Below are positions 20,074 to 29,395 of a stretch of 64,000 bases of DNA, piece by piece. Each line of letters opens with the position of its first letter. Within the stretch, counting starts at the first letter, position 1. The stretch spans positions 86,541-150,540 of the forward strand of contig NZ_PFGL01000063.1 in the NCBI RefSeq assembly GCF_002783505.1, written 5' to 3'. Position numbers and translations under genes: made by a program. Below the pieces are notes generated by a model, which worked only from the letters and a program-made list of their open reading frames with translations, was not told the origin of the DNA and searched no databases. This stretch comes from Shewanella sp. CG12_big_fil_rev_8_21_14_0_65_47_15 (GTDB lineage: Bacteria; Pseudomonadota; Gammaproteobacteria; Enterobacterales; Shewanellaceae).

Positions 20074-20598
20074 ATGAAATCCGCCGTAGAGCAGTTATCA
20101 ACCTATAAAAGTGTGCATCTAAATCATCGAAATATTCAAACGCACTTCATTGGTATTCCATTAATTATTTGGTCGGCATTTTTGTTATTGGCGACCGTTA
20201 GGGTACCACTTGGAGGCTTGGGAGAAACCAGTTTAGGACTGATCTTAGGTGTCCTTGTGCTGCTGTATTATGTCCGCTTACACTGGAAGTTAGCCATTGG
20301 GCTAACCCTGTTTTTAATTCCCGTGCTCTATACCACTGAACTGGTATCACACTCGGCTAATGCCATCTGGTTGGCGTTGGGAGTGTTTATCCTAGGTTGG
20401 GTTTTTCAGCTTATCGGTCATCGATATGAGAAAGCCAAACCTGCCTTTGTGGACGACTTAAATCAACTGCTTATCGGACCGTTTTTTTTAATGGCCGAAG
20501 TGTATTTTATGCTGGGTTTGGAAAAGTCGCTGAATGAGGAAATAACACCCATAGCGATCGAAAAACGTCGCGCCATCGAGGCACAAAAAAAGACCTAA
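20074..20598 (+). CDS. Mpo1/DUF962-family membrane protein
   Basis: A 174-residue protein with about four membrane segments and the conserved motifs of the DUF962 (YGL010w/Mpo1) family: HLNHRNIQTHFIGIPL near residues 15-30 and FQLIGHRYEKAKPAF near 112-126. The yeast member is an Fe(II) dioxygenase that shortens 2-hydroxy fatty acids by alpha-oxidation, using such histidines. A role in fatty-acid metabolism is inferred from that family only. It stands alone between the acpS terminator and a convergent terminator. Confidence 0.8.
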   Translation: MKSAVEQLSTYKSVHLNHRNIQTHFIGIPLIIWSAFLLLATVRVPLGGLGETSLGLILGVLVLLYYVRLHWKLAIGLTLFLIPVLYTTELVSHSANAIWLALGVFILGWVFQLIGHRYEKAKPAFVDDLNQLLIGPFFLMAEVYFMLGLEKSLNEEITPIAIEKRRAIEAQKKT

Positions 20599-20615
20599 TT
20601 TACTCGGGGGAGTGC

Positions 20616-20652
20616 AAAATCGGCTGGACCCATTGGGTTCAGCCGATTTTTT
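20616..20652. terminator. Bidirectional terminator between convergent genes
   Basis: A 16-bp stem with one G-T pair: 20616-20631 (AAAATCGGCTGGACCC) with 20635-20650 (GGGTTCAGCCGATTTT), loop ATT. It has A-rich and T-rich flanks and so can act on both strands. It separates the Mpo1-like gene from the convergent CNNM/CorC gene. Confidence 0.85.
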
Positions 20653-20671
20653 ATGCGAGGTAAGCCGTGAA

Positions 20672-21946
20672 TTATGGGCGTGGCGGGTGATAATGCTGCG
20701 GGATCAACCTTACCGTTTTGACCATATTATCAGCCACCTCGATCACCTCTAATGGGTAGCCCGCGAGGCGTAAACTGGTGTTTTCCGAGGGGATATCTTC
20801 TAGATATTCCAAAATTAACCCATTGAGTGTCTTAGGGCCATCCGTTGGGAAATTCCACTTCATTTCTTTATTGAGATCACGGATGGTGATGCTGGCGTCG
20901 ATCAAGTAGCTACCATCCTGCTGGACGGTAATATCTTCGCTCGGGGTCGCAATCATAGAGGTGGTAAAATCACCAACAATTTCTTCTAAAATATCTTCTA
21001 AGGTGACTAGGCCCTGGATATCACCATATTCATCCACCACGAGTCCTATTCGTTCTTTATTATGTTGAAAATTCGCCAATTGCACATTTAACGGTGTGCC
21101 TTCGGGAATAAAATACAGTTCCTTTACGGCGCGTAATAAAGAGGATTTACTGAATTGTTCCTTGGATTGTAGACGCAGGGCATCACGTAAATGGATAAAG
21201 CCCACCGCATCGTCAATGGTGTCACGGTAGACTAACACTCGGGTATGAGGGCTTTGGATAACCTGGCGGTTAATGACTTTAAATTCATCGTTAACGTTAA
21301 TGGCGTAAATATCCGAACGGGGCACCATAATATCTTCAACTGTGACTTTCTCGAGATCTAAAATAGACAGCAACATTTCTTGATGCCGCTGAGGGATAAG
21401 CGCCCCGGCTTCATGCACGACAGTGCGAAGTTCTTCTTGGCTTAAGGCATCGCTACTGCTGATGGTTTTGATACCGAATAAACGCAGTATACCCGTGGTG
21501 ATGAGGTTCACGCTGGTAACAACATAGGCAAATATTGTCGACAGTGCGATCAGTAAGATGCTCGATGGAAAGGCAATTCGTTCTGGGTTTAATGCGGCAA
21601 TAGTCTTGGGGGTCACTTCCGCAAACACTAATACCACTAAGGTGAGGACGCCTGTGGCGATAGCGACCCCTAAGTCCCCCCAGAGTCGCATGCCAATAAT
21701 AGTCGCTACGGCTGAGGCTAGAATATTGACTAAGTTATTACCGATAAGGATTAAGCCTATTAAGCGGTCTGGGCGTTCTAACAGTTTTAATGCCCGTATT
21801 GCGCCTTTATGACCATTGGATGCTAAATGCCTTAAACGATAGCGATTGAGGGTCATCATGGCGGTTTCTGAGCCTGAAAAGTAGGCTGAGAATAGAATGA
21901 GCACTAGTAAAAAAATGAGGAGTGCGCCGGTCGATATAGCGTCCAA
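20672..21946 (-). CDS. HlyC/CorC (CNNM) family membrane protein, YfjD-like
   Basis: A 424-residue protein with an N-terminal DUF21/CNNM membrane domain (about 1-190, SAYFSGSETAMMTLNRYRLR), a CBS-domain pair (about 200-330; VEDIMVPRSDIYAIN, GLVVDEYGDIQGLVTLED) and a C-terminal CorC/HlyC transporter-associated domain. The sequence closely follows E. coli YfjD. The family is linked to magnesium and cobalt resistance or efflux. The start is TTG 21946, which aligns MDAISTGALLIF with the YfjD N-terminus. It lies downstream of ypjD on the same strand, the neighbour of yfjD in E. coli too. Confidence 0.9.
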   Translation of the reverse strand: MDAISTGALLIFLLVLILFSAYFSGSETAMMTLNRYRLRHLASNGHKGAIRALKLLERPDRLIGLILIGNNLVNILASAVATIIGMRLWGDLGVAIATGVLTLVVLVFAEVTPKTIAALNPERIAFPSSILLIALSTIFAYVVTSVNLITTGILRLFGIKTISSSDALSQEELRTVVHEAGALIPQRHQEMLLSILDLEKVTVEDIMVPRSDIYAINVNDEFKVINRQVIQSPHTRVLVYRDTIDDAVGFIHLRDALRLQSKEQFSKSSLLRAVKELYFIPEGTPLNVQLANFQHNKERIGLVVDEYGDIQGLVTLEDILEEIVGDFTTSMIATPSEDITVQQDGSYLIDASITIRDLNKEMKWNFPTDGPKTLNGLILEYLEDIPSENTSLRLAGYPLEVIEVADNMVKTVRLIPQHYHPPRP

Positions 21947-22006
21947 AAAGTCGATCCCAAATTAGCCAGTAAACTTAAGTAAATACCGATATTTAAAAGG
22001 AGTGTC

Positions 22007-22040
22007 AAGCCAGCGAAAGCATTCATCATATCGCTGGCTT
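22007..22040 (-). terminator. Hairpin between ypjD and the CorC-like gene
   Basis: Perfect 10-bp stem AAGCCAGCGA (22007-22016) / TCGCTGGCTT (22031-22040) with a 14-base loop. No proper T run follows on the minus strand, so it may be only a weak terminator or an RNA-stability element. Confidence 0.4.
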
Positions 22041-22047
22041 AACATTA

Positions 22048-22836
22048 TTAGCTGAGGATTAACTCTTTAACAATACGTGCACCAAAATAAGCGAGTGAGA
22101 GCAAGGTTGCACCCGTTAAAGTGTAAATAACGGCGGTGCGGATTTTGCAGCCGACGGAATATTGTTGCCACAGCATAGTGATATACACGAACCAAGCCAT
22201 AATCGACAGAATGGCTTTATGACCTTTGCCATCGGCGAACATATCGTCGAGGAAGATAAAGCCTGTGGCGAGTGATAAGCTAAGTAAGATAACCCCAATA
22301 ATCACAAGATGATAGAGCTGCTTTTCTACCGTCATCAACGGTGGAATGCCAGGGCTTAACATCAATTGTTTCTTCTTAAGTTTATTTTGGATCATCGCCA
22401 GCTGAATGGCATACAGAGCGGCAATCATCAGTGCACTGTAGGCCATGAGTGATAATACAACGTGGGCCAATACTTCGGGGTAGAGTTCAAAGTGGGTGAT
22501 AAATTTAGGCGGTAATAACCAGAGTAGGGCCACAGATAGCACAGAACAGGCATAAACCACGGGTACAACGACGATCACTTTTAGTCTGAACATCATCACA
22601 GTAAAGGTGAAGGCGATAATCCAGTTCACTAATGAAATAACATTGGTCAGGCTGAGGTTTTGTCCGTCGCTGGTAAATATCGCTTGGGACAGTGCAGCGG
22701 CATGTAAAATAACGGCAATCGCCGCCACACCCGCAACGGCTCGGCGATTAGGCCCCTCAGGATGGAACAGTCGGCTTGTCACTAATACCAATGCAATGCA
22801 GTAAAAAAACATGGCTGAGGCGGAAAAAATGACCAT
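22048..22836 (-). CDS. ypjD: YpjD, CcsA-like inner-membrane protein
   Basis: A 262-residue protein with eight likely membrane segments, of the cytochrome c assembly (CcmC/CcsA) fold family. It aligns along its length with E. coli YpjD, for example GQNLSLTNVISLV, PPLMTVEKQLYHLVIIGV, KAILSIMAWFVYITMLW and LSLAYFGARIVKELI. The E. coli gene also lies divergent from ffh. A role in haem handling is suggested by the family but not shown. Confidence 0.88.
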   Translation of the reverse strand: MVIFSASAMFFYCIALVLVTSRLFHPEGPNRRAVAGVAAIAVILHAAALSQAIFTSDGQNLSLTNVISLVNWIIAFTFTVMMFRLKVIVVVPVVYACSVLSVALLWLLPPKFITHFELYPEVLAHVVLSLMAYSALMIAALYAIQLAMIQNKLKKKQLMLSPGIPPLMTVEKQLYHLVIIGVILLSLSLATGFIFLDDMFADGKGHKAILSIMAWFVYITMLWQQYSVGCKIRTAVIYTLTGATLLSLAYFGARIVKELILS

Positions 22837-23055
22837 GGATAATTAACCTATTCGTGTTGTTAAAGGTGCCTTGAAAACGGGGCATACAGATCAATATTTT
22901 CCTTAGAATAACATGAGCTGTCGATAAATGGGCAGTGACATGAGTTGCAAAATTTAGCAGATTCTTATTGTTAGGTGTAAATAGTTCACGCCTAGCGGTA
23001 AAACATGAGCCAGTGCAAGCAAAATGCTTAAGTGCTCGCAAGATGAGTGTGGCAG

Positions 23056-23083
23056 TAGCATAATGCGCCGGCATCGTTATAAT
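23056..23083 (+). promoter_or_regulatory. Candidate promoter of ffh
   Basis: Perfect -10 hexamer TATAAT at 23078-23083, about 43 bases before the ffh ATG. The -35 region 17 bases upstream (TAGCAT/GTAGCA near 23055-23061) is poor. Confidence 0.45.
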
Positions 23084-23125
23084 ACAGTCCATTAATCGAG
23101 ATCCTTAAAGGTATAGAGCAGGATA

Positions 23126-24499
23126 ATGTTTGAGAATCTAACCGACAGACTGTCACGCACGCTGAAAAATATCAGTGGCCGTGGTCGCTTAACTGAAGAA
23201 AACGTTAAGGAAACCCTGCGCGAAGTGCGTATGGCACTGCTAGAGGCCGATGTTGCCCTGCCCGTGGTACGTGAGTTCGTTAACAATGTTAAAGAGCGCG
23301 CCGTTGGCCAAGAAGTGGCGAAAAGTTTAAGCCCAGGCCAAGCCTTTATTAAGATAGTTCAAAGCGAACTTGAAAAATCCATGGGCGAGGCGAATGAAGC
23401 CTTAGATTTAGCGACTCAGCCACCCGCCGTGATTATGATGGCGGGCCTGCAAGGTGCGGGTAAAACCACCAGTGTTGCCAAATTAGGTAAATTACTGCGT
23501 ACTCGCCATAAGAAATCCGTATTGGTGGTCAGCGCCGACGTTTATCGTCCAGCGGCAATCAAACAGCTTGAGACCTTAGCGAGTGAAGTCGATGTGGAGT
23601 TCTTCCCATCGGACGTCAGCCAAAAGCCAATCGACATTGCGAAAGCGGCCATTGCCCACGCAAAACTAAAGTTTATTGATGTCGTTATCCTCGATACCGC
23701 AGGCCGTCTGCACGTCGATGAAGCCATGATGGATGAAATCAAGGCGCTACATGCCGCGGTTAAACCTATCGAAACCCTCTTCGTTGTCGATGCGATGACG
23801 GGGCAAGATGCGGCCAATACCGCCAAAGCCTTTAATGAAGCCTTGCCCTTAACCGGTGTCATCTTAACTAAGGTCGATGGTGATGCCCGCGGCGGTGCGG
23901 CATTATCGATTCGCCATATCACAGGCAAACCGATTAAATTCCTCGGTGTCGGTGAAAAGACCGACGCGTTAGAGCCATTCCATCCCGATCGTATCGCCTC
24001 ACGTATTTTGGGCATGGGCGATGTGTTATCGCTTATCGAAGAAGTGGAGCGCGGCGTCGATAAAGAAAAGGCGATGAAGCTGGCTTCCAAAGTGAAGCAG
24101 GGCGGCAGTTTCGATTTAGAAGATTTCCGTGAACAGCTACAGCAAATGAAAAATATGGGCGGCATGATGAACATGCTGGAAAAGCTGCCCGGTGTCGGTC
24201 AATTGCCGCCAGAGGCCCTTGCGCAAATTCAAGACGGCAAGATGACGGGCCAAATGGAAGCCATCATCAACTCTATGACGGCCAAAGAGCGCAAAAACCC
24301 GGATTTAATCAAGGGCTCGCGTAAGCGCCGTATCGCCGCGGGTTCAGGCACGCAAATTCAAGACGTAAACCGTTTATTGAAACAGTTTACCCAGATGCAA
24401 AAGATGATGAAAAAAATGTCGGCCAAGGGTGGCATGCAAAAAATGATGCGCGGAATGCGTGGCATGATGCCGGGCGGGATGAAATTTCCCGGCCGTTAA
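23126..24499 (+). CDS. ffh: Signal recognition particle protein Ffh
   Basis: Binds 4.5S RNA and signal sequences of nascent inner-membrane proteins and docks with FtsY. The 457-residue protein has the N domain (1-85), the G domain with GLQGAGKTTSVAKL, DTAGRLHVDE and TKVDGDARGGAALS, and the methionine-rich M domain (about 325-450; QMQKMMKKMS, MRGMRGMMPGGM). Transcribed divergently from ypjD and upstream of the rpsP operon, as in E. coli. Confidence 0.97.
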   Translation: MFENLTDRLSRTLKNISGRGRLTEENVKETLREVRMALLEADVALPVVREFVNNVKERAVGQEVAKSLSPGQAFIKIVQSELEKSMGEANEALDLATQPPAVIMMAGLQGAGKTTSVAKLGKLLRTRHKKSVLVVSADVYRPAAIKQLETLASEVDVEFFPSDVSQKPIDIAKAAIAHAKLKFIDVVILDTAGRLHVDEAMMDEIKALHAAVKPIETLFVVDAMTGQDAANTAKAFNEALPLTGVILTKVDGDARGGAALSIRHITGKPIKFLGVGEKTDALEPFHPDRIASRILGMGDVLSLIEEVERGVDKEKAMKLASKVKQGGSFDLEDFREQLQQMKNMGGMMNMLEKLPGVGQLPPEALAQIQDGKMTGQMEAIINSMTAKERKNPDLIKGSRKRRIAAGSGTQIQDVNRLLKQFTQMQKMMKKMSAKGGMQKMMRGMRGMMPGGMKFPGR

Positions 24500-24600
24500 T
24501 TTCAGCTATTTTGACCAAAGTTAATGTTTTATCAGTCGGTTGATTTAGCTTAGATCGACGAGCGCACTAGGGTGGCAGGTTTAATAATCGCCAGATTTGG

Positions 24601-24628
24601 TTGCATTCGTTGAAAAGTCAGGTAAAAT
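24601..24628 (+). promoter_or_regulatory. Promoter of the rpsP-rimM-trmD-rplS operon
   Basis: TTGCAT at 24601-24606, 16-base spacer, TAAAAT at 24623-24628. The leader to the rpsP ATG is about 80 bases and contains the hairpin described separately. Confidence 0.55.
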
Positions 24629-24643
24629 CTTCCGGCTTTCTAT

Positions 24644-24686
24644 CTGGGACTCTTCGCGAACACGGGGTTCCAGTTTTTATTTTTGC
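24644..24686 (+). terminator. Attenuator-like hairpin in the rpsP leader
   Basis: CTGGGA (24644-24649) can pair with TTCCAG (24668-24673), extended inward by G-U and G-C pairs and with TTCGCGAA in the loop. The stem is followed by TTTTTATTTTTG. It sits downstream of the predicted rpsP promoter, so it may be a leader attenuator rather than the ffh terminator. Confidence 0.5.
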
Positions 24687-24717
24687 TTCAAGCAAATCAT
24701 TAGAGGATTGAAAACGC

Positions 24718-24969
24718 ATGGTTACCATTCGTTTAGCTCGTGGCGGCGCTAAAAAGCGTCCATTTTACAACATCGTTGTTGCTGACAGCCGTAACGCTCG
24801 TGACGGTCGTTTCATTGAGCGTGTTGGTTTCTTCAACCCATTGGCCCGTGGCCAAGAAGAAACTTTACGTTTAGACCTAGCTCGCGTTGAGCACTGGGTT
24901 TCTAACGGCGCTGCGACAACTGATCGCGTAGCAAAATTGATCAAAGACGCTCGTAAAGCAGCTGCTTAA
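24718..24969 (+). CDS. rpsP: 30S ribosomal protein S16
   Basis: Small-subunit assembly protein of 83 residues. The N-terminus [20 protein letters not shown] and the segment [13 protein letters not shown] are diagnostic. AGAGGA lies upstream of ATG 24718. It is first in the four-gene operon rpsP-rimM-trmD-rplS. Confidence 0.97.
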   Translation: MVTIRLARGGAKKRPFYNIVVADSRNARDGRFIERVGFFNPLARGQEETLRLDLARVEHWVSNGAATTDRVAKLIKDARKAAA

Positions 24970-24989
24970 TAGCGTTAAGGTATAGATTG

Positions 24990-25520
24990 ATGAGCAGTAA
25001 CCAACAGCCAGTCGTACTGGGGAAATTAGGCTCCTGTCATGGCATTAAAGGTTGGCTGAGAATCACCGCCTATACCGATTCTGTTGAAGGTATCTTTGAC
25101 TATTCACCTTGGCTTATTAAAGAAAATGGTGAATGGCGCGAAGTAAAGGTCACCCAGTGGCGATACCAAGGTAAGGCCGTTGTTGCCGAACTTGAAGGTG
25201 TCAACACGCGGGAGCGAGCGCAAATGCTCACAAATTGTGAGATTGCGATTTTGCCGGAACAGATGAACGATTTGCCAGCAGATGAATTCTACTGGCGTGA
25301 TCTCATCGGTTGTGAAGTGGTCAATACAACGGGCTATAACATGGGCATAGTCGATCAGATCGTGGAAACAGGATCGAACGATGTACTTTTAGTTAAGGCC
25401 AACGCTAAAGATAGTTTCGGCAAAGTGGAACGTATGATCCCCTTTGTCCCTGAGCAGTTCATCAAAACGGTGGATCTGCAAGGTAAACAGATTTTAGTGG
25501 ATTGGGATCCTGACTTCTAA
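24990..25520 (+). CDS. rimM: Ribosome maturation factor RimM
   Basis: Binds S19 in the 30S head and assists 16S processing. The 176-residue protein has the N-terminal RimM beta-barrel ([18 protein letters not shown]) and the C-terminal PRC-barrel ([33 protein letters not shown]). ATG 24990 is taken as start, nine bases after TAAGG; an in-frame TTG at 24987 is less likely. It is the second gene of the rpsP operon. Confidence 0.95.
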   Translation: MSSNQQPVVLGKLGSCHGIKGWLRITAYTDSVEGIFDYSPWLIKENGEWREVKVTQWRYQGKAVVAELEGVNTRERAQMLTNCEIAILPEQMNDLPADEFYWRDLIGCEVVNTTGYNMGIVDQIVETGSNDVLLVKANAKDSFGKVERMIPFVPEQFIKTVDLQGKQILVDWDPDF

Positions 25521-25535
25521 GTCGAGGTACAACAG

Positions 25536-26282
25536 ATGTGGTTAGGGGTAATAACCCTGTTCCCAGAGATGTTCCGTGCCGTGACAGACTTTGGTGTTAC
25601 GGGTCGAGCCGTGAAAAACGGCCTGCTGGAGTTGCAAACCTGGAATCCCCGTGATTTCACCCATGATAGACACAGTACTGTGGATGACCGACCTTACGGC
25701 GGTGGTCCCGGCATGTTGATGATGGTGCAACCCTTACGCGATGCCATCCATGCAGCGAGAGCTGCAGCGGGTGAAGGTGCGAAGGTGATTTACTTGTCAC
25801 CTCAAGGACGCAAGCTGGATCAGCAAGGCGTTTCTGAGTTGGCGCAATCATCACGTTTGATTTTGGTCTGTGGTCGATACGAAGGTATTGATGAACGGAT
25901 TATTCAAACGGAGGTGGATGAGGAGTGGTCAATTGGTGATTACGTGCTCTCGGGCGGTGAATTACCAGCAATGACACTCATAGATGCAGTATCGAGATTG
26001 GTTCCTGGCGTGCTAGGAAAACAAGCCTCGGCGGAGCAAGATTCTTTCTCCGACGGCCTACTGGATTGTCCTCATTACACTCGCCCTGAAAGCCTAGATG
26101 GACTCGATGTGCCAGCAGTGCTGCTAAGTGGCAACCACGAACAAATTAGACTCTGGCGTTTACAGCAAAGCCTTGGTAGGACTTTTCTAAGACGACCAGA
26201 ATTATTTGAAAATCTAGCTCTGACTGACGAACAAACGACTCTTTTAGCGCAGTTCGTTGAAGCAATGGACAAGCATGCTTAG
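25536..26282 (+). CDS. trmD: tRNA (guanine-N1)-methyltransferase TrmD
   Basis: Methylates G37 next to the anticodon of tRNAs reading CNN codons, using S-adenosylmethionine, and so prevents frameshifting. The 248-residue SPOUT-family protein carries the knot motifs [26 protein letters not shown] and [15 protein letters not shown], and [13 protein letters not shown]. It is 15 bases after rimM. Confidence 0.96.
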   Translation: MWLGVITLFPEMFRAVTDFGVTGRAVKNGLLELQTWNPRDFTHDRHSTVDDRPYGGGPGMLMMVQPLRDAIHAARAAAGEGAKVIYLSPQGRKLDQQGVSELAQSSRLILVCGRYEGIDERIIQTEVDEEWSIGDYVLSGGELPAMTLIDAVSRLVPGVLGKQASAEQDSFSDGLLDCPHYTRPESLDGLDVPAVLLSGNHEQIRLWRLQQSLGRTFLRRPELFENLALTDEQTTLLAQFVEAMDKHA

Positions 26283-26316
26283 TCGTAGCTCAGTTAATTC
26301 TAGAACGGAGTAAGTT

Positions 26317-26670
26317 ATGAACAACATCATTAAAATGCTCAACGATGAGCAAATGAAACAAGACGTACCTGCGTTTGGTGCTGGTGATACAGTAGTAGTT
26401 CAGGTTCGTGTTAAAGAAGGTGATAAAGAGCGTTTACAGGCTTTCGAAGGCGTTGTAATTGCTAAACGTAACCGTGGTCTGCACTCTGCATTCACAGTAC
26501 GTAAAATCTCTAATGGTGAAGGTGTTGAGCGTGCATTCCAAACGCACAGCCCGCTGATCGCTAGCATTGAAGTTAAGCGTCGTGGCCGCGTTCGTCGCGC
26601 CAAACTGTACTATTTACGTGATCGTTCAGGTAAATCTGCACGTATCCGTGAAAAGCTGGCTACTAAGTAA
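26317..26670 (+). CDS. rplS: 50S ribosomal protein L19
   Basis: Large-subunit protein of 117 residues located at the 30S-50S interface. Family segments include [40 protein letters not shown] and [18 protein letters not shown]. It is last in the rpsP operon and closed by the terminator at 26709-26735. Confidence 0.97.
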
Positions 26671-26708
26671 TAGTACCCGCTACAGAAAACAAGACGTAGT
26701 GTTCGCAC

Positions 26709-26736
26709 AAAAAACCGCCCTAGTGGCGGTTTTTTG
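26709..26736 (+). terminator. Rho-independent terminator after rplS
   Basis: Stem AAAAACCGCC (26710-26719) / GGCGGTTTTT (26725-26734), loop CTAGT, continuing T run. Confidence 0.88.
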
Positions 26737-26827
26737 TTGTTGTTTTTCAAGCCAATTTTTACTAATTCCTATTATTTGGGATGGCTCAAGTATCATTTCT
26801 GACACTTCTCCTTGATCTTCAAACCAT

Positions 26828-26856
26828 TTGCAGGCATAGTGACGCTTTATTGTAAT
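26828..26856 (+). promoter_or_regulatory. Candidate promoter of aroF-tyrA
   Basis: TTGCAG at 26828-26833, exact 17-base spacer, TGTAAT at 26851-26856. The -10 hexamer overlaps the first inverted repeat of the putative operator. Leader length to the aroF ATG is about 110 bases. Confidence 0.5.
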
Positions 26857-26886
26857 GGTGTAGCATTACGAAATTACACTTGTAAT
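26852..26886. promoter_or_regulatory. Two adjacent inverted repeats at the aroF promoter (putative operator)
   Basis: GTAATG-N6-CATTAC at 26852-26869 is a perfect 6-6-6 inverted repeat, followed at 26873-26886 by ATTACA-N2-TGTAAT. Both lie at or just after the predicted -10 box, a repressor position. They share TGTAA/TTACA elements with TyrR boxes, but the spacing differs from TGTAAA-N6-TTTACA, so the regulator is uncertain. Confidence 0.45.
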
Positions 26887-26973
26887 GTCATCATTTTTAC
26901 GAATACACTCACACCCAAACCTTTAAAGATGAGCTTTAAAACAGGGTATAACACTCGGCCTCAGGTGGTAAGC

Positions 26974-28065
26974 ATGCAGCAGGATACGATTAATAACGTA
27001 CACATTAGTTCAGAGAAGATCTTAATCACACCGCAGGAGCTTAAAAATGCGCTGCCACTCTCCGAACATGCCTATCGTTATATCCTCAATGCCCGCAAAA
27101 CCGTCGCCGATATCGTCCATAAACGCGATAACCGTGTGCTGATTGTCGCTGGCCCTTGTTCTATCCACGACATCAGCGCGGCTAAGGAATATGCCTTAAA
27201 GCTTAAAAAATTACACGATGAACTCAGCGATGAGTTTTATATTTTAATGCGAGTGTACTTTGAAAAACCGCGTACAACGGTAGGTTGGAAGGGCATGATC
27301 AACGACCCCGATATGGATGAATCCTTCGATGTCGAAAAAGGTCTGAAACTGGCCCGTGAGCTGATGATTTGGCTGGCCGAGCTGGAATTGCCAGTCGCCA
27401 CCGAAGCGCTCGATCCTATCAGCCCTCAGTACATCTCGGAATTAGTGACATGGTCGGCCATTGGAGCCCGTACTACTGAATCGCAAACCCACAGGGAAAT
27501 GGCGTCGGGCCTGTCTATGCCAGTTGGCTTTAAAAATGGCACAGATGGTAAGCTCGATGTGGCTATCAATGCGCTTAAATCGGCGGCCAGCAGCCATAGA
27601 TTTATGGGGATTAACCAACAGGGGCAGGTTGCGCTGCTGCAAACGGCGGGTAATCCCGATGGTCATGTGATTTTACGTGGTGGCGCAACACCAAACTACG
27701 ATGCCGCCAGTGTGGCCGAGTGTGAAATGCAGCTCCATAAAGCGAAGCTCAATGCTCGCCTTATCATCGATTGTAGCCATGGCAACTCCTCTAAGGATTA
27801 TGCGCGGCAAATTCCAGTGTGTGAGGATGTTTTTACCCAGATCTACCATGGCAATAAGTCCATTATCGGGGTGATGTTAGAGAGCCATTTAAATGAAGGT
27901 AATCAAAGCTGTGATAAGCCATTAAGCGAGTTGGCATACGGTGTTTCTGTGACGGATTCCTGTATTAATTGGGAAAAAACCGAAACCGTTTTACGCCAAG
28001 GTGCATCGAAGTTATCTTCGATACTCCCGACACGTTTTAATACCTTGAAAGTGGTAAATGCCTAA
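26974..28065 (+). CDS. aroF: DAHP synthase, tyrosine-regulated type (AroF)
   Basis: Class I-alpha 3-deoxy-D-arabino-heptulosonate 7-phosphate synthase. It joins PEP and erythrose 4-phosphate, the first step of the shikimate pathway. The 363-residue protein contains the active-site segments VAGPCSIHD, RVYFEKPRTTVGWKG, ATEALDP, GARTTESQTHREMASG, FKNGTDG and IIDCSHGNSSKDY. The frame is open back to 26812, but ATG 26974 has AGGTGG five bases ahead and gives MQQDTINNVHISSEK, which aligns with E. coli AroF (MQKDALNNVHITDEQ). ATG 26929 would add 15 residues. The downstream tyrA gene, as in E. coli, supports AroF over AroG or AroH. Confidence 0.92.
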   Translation: MQQDTINNVHISSEKILITPQELKNALPLSEHAYRYILNARKTVADIVHKRDNRVLIVAGPCSIHDISAAKEYALKLKKLHDELSDEFYILMRVYFEKPRTTVGWKGMINDPDMDESFDVEKGLKLARELMIWLAELELPVATEALDPISPQYISELVTWSAIGARTTESQTHREMASGLSMPVGFKNGTDGKLDVAINALKSAASSHRFMGINQQGQVALLQTAGNPDGHVILRGGATPNYDAASVAECEMQLHKAKLNARLIIDCSHGNSSKDYARQIPVCEDVFTQIYHGNKSIIGVMLESHLNEGNQSCDKPLSELAYGVSVTDSCINWEKTETVLRQGASKLSSILPTRFNTLKVVNA

Positions 28066-28085
28066 GTGCTTAATGGACTCACAGT

Positions 28086-29225
28086 ATGAATGAAAAGACA
28101 ACGGCCGAGTTAGAAAACCTCCGTGGACTTATCGATGGTGTCGATCAGCAATTATTGCATTTACTGCGTAAACGGTTGGATTTAGTCGCCCAGGTTGGCA
28201 CGGTGAAACATGCCGCAGGACTGCCTATTTATGCGCCGCAGCGGGAAGCGGCTATGCTGGCGAAACGCCGTGAAGAAGCCAATGCGATGGGGATTGCACC
28301 ACAGCTCATTGAGGACATTCTACGCCGCTTGATGCGTGAGTCTTATCTCAATGAAAAAGACGTTGGTTTTAAGCAAGTGAAGCAAGATCTCGGCCCAGTG
28401 GTGATTGTTGGCGGCAAAGGGCAGCTTGGTGGACTGTTTCAACAGATGCTAAAGCTGTCGGGCTATCAAGTGAATATTCTTGATAAAGACGACTGGCAGC
28501 AAGCAGACAGCTTATTTGCCGAGGCGGGATTGGTGCTAGTCACTGTGCCGATTGCCATTACCTGTGAGCTGATCCGTGAAAAACTGACCCAGTTACCCAA
28601 GGATTGCATTTTAGCCGACTTAACGTCCATCAAAACTGGGCCAGTTAACGCTATGCTCGAGGCCCATAATGGCCCTGTGGTGGGATTCCATCCTATGTTT
28701 GGCCCCGATGTTGGGAGCTTAGCCAAGCAAGTGGTGGTGGTGTGTCACGGACGTGAGCCTGATAAATACCAATGGTTACTCGAACAGATCGCCATTTGGG
28801 GGGCGCGGATTGTCGAAGCTGAGCCCGAGCGCCACGACAGTGCGATGCAGTTAGTACAGGCGATGCGGCATTTTTCGACCTTTGTATACGGTTTGAATCT
28901 GTGCAAGGAAGAGGCGGATATCGACACTCTACTGCAATTTAGCTCGCCGATTTACCGCTTGGAATTAGCCATGGTCGGGCGCTTATTCGCCCAAAGCCCA
29001 GAGCTTTACGCCGATATTATTTTTGCCCAGCAGGATAGTCAGCATGCCATCGGTGATTATTTGGATAACTATCGTGAAGCATTAGAGCTACTAAAGCGTG
29101 GCGATAGGGACGAGTTCATTAAGCAGTTTCAAACCGTTGCTAAGTGGTTTGGGGACTTTGCACCGCAGTTTCAGCGTGAAAGTCGCACTATGTTGCAATC
29201 GGTTAATGATATGAAAGCCAATTAA
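28086..29225 (+). CDS. tyrA: Chorismate mutase/prephenate dehydrogenase TyrA
   Basis: Bifunctional T-protein: residues 1-90 are the AroQ-type chorismate mutase ([21 protein letters not shown]), and from about 100 onward comes the NAD-dependent prephenate dehydrogenase ([39 protein letters not shown]). The 379-residue length fits E. coli (373). It forms 4-hydroxyphenylpyruvate for tyrosine synthesis. It lies 20 bases after aroF and ends at a terminator. Confidence 0.96.
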   Translation: MNEKTTAELENLRGLIDGVDQQLLHLLRKRLDLVAQVGTVKHAAGLPIYAPQREAAMLAKRREEANAMGIAPQLIEDILRRLMRESYLNEKDVGFKQVKQDLGPVVIVGGKGQLGGLFQQMLKLSGYQVNILDKDDWQQADSLFAEAGLVLVTVPIAITCELIREKLTQLPKDCILADLTSIKTGPVNAMLEAHNGPVVGFHPMFGPDVGSLAKQVVVVCHGREPDKYQWLLEQIAIWGARIVEAEPERHDSAMQLVQAMRHFSTFVYGLNLCKEEADIDTLLQFSSPIYRLELAMVGRLFAQSPELYADIIFAQQDSQHAIGDYLDNYREALELLKRGDRDEFIKQFQTVAKWFGDFAPQFQRESRTMLQSVNDMKAN

Positions 29226-29242
29226 TAAACAATTAGTTATAT

Positions 29243-29273
29243 AAAAACGCCCATCATATATGGGCGTTTTTTA
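29243..29273 (+). terminator. Rho-independent terminator after tyrA
   Basis: Perfect stem AAAAACGCCCA (29243-29253) / TGGGCGTTTTT (29261-29271) with a 7-base loop and a T run. Confidence 0.88.
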
Positions 29274-29329
29274 TGGATCTTGGCTAGGTTTATTTATGTT
29301 TATTAGCATTTGCTTAAGGTGATCTTTCT

Positions 29330-29353
29330 CTAAAATTTGATATTGAATTTTAG
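29330..29353. promoter_or_regulatory. Inverted repeat upstream of hcp (possible activator site)
   Basis: CTAAAATT-N8-AATTTTAG is a perfect 8-bp inverted repeat. It contains TTTGATATTGAATTT, in which only the left half matches an FNR box. Its centre is about 58 bases before the inferred transcription start near 29400, a usual activator position. Which protein binds is unknown. Confidence 0.35.
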
Positions 29354-29395
29354 AAATTACTGTCGCTTACACAGGGTTTCGGTAGACTAGTTTTA

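Noticed and set aside
26851..26899. Standard TyrR boxes upstream of aroF
   Set aside because: TGTAA...TTAC elements exist but the spacings (10 and 11 instead of 8) do not fit TGTAAA-N6-TTTACA; reported only as inverted repeats.
26812..26973. Upstream extension of aroF
   Set aside because: This stretch holds the promoter and inverted repeats; the AroF family starts at ATG 26974.
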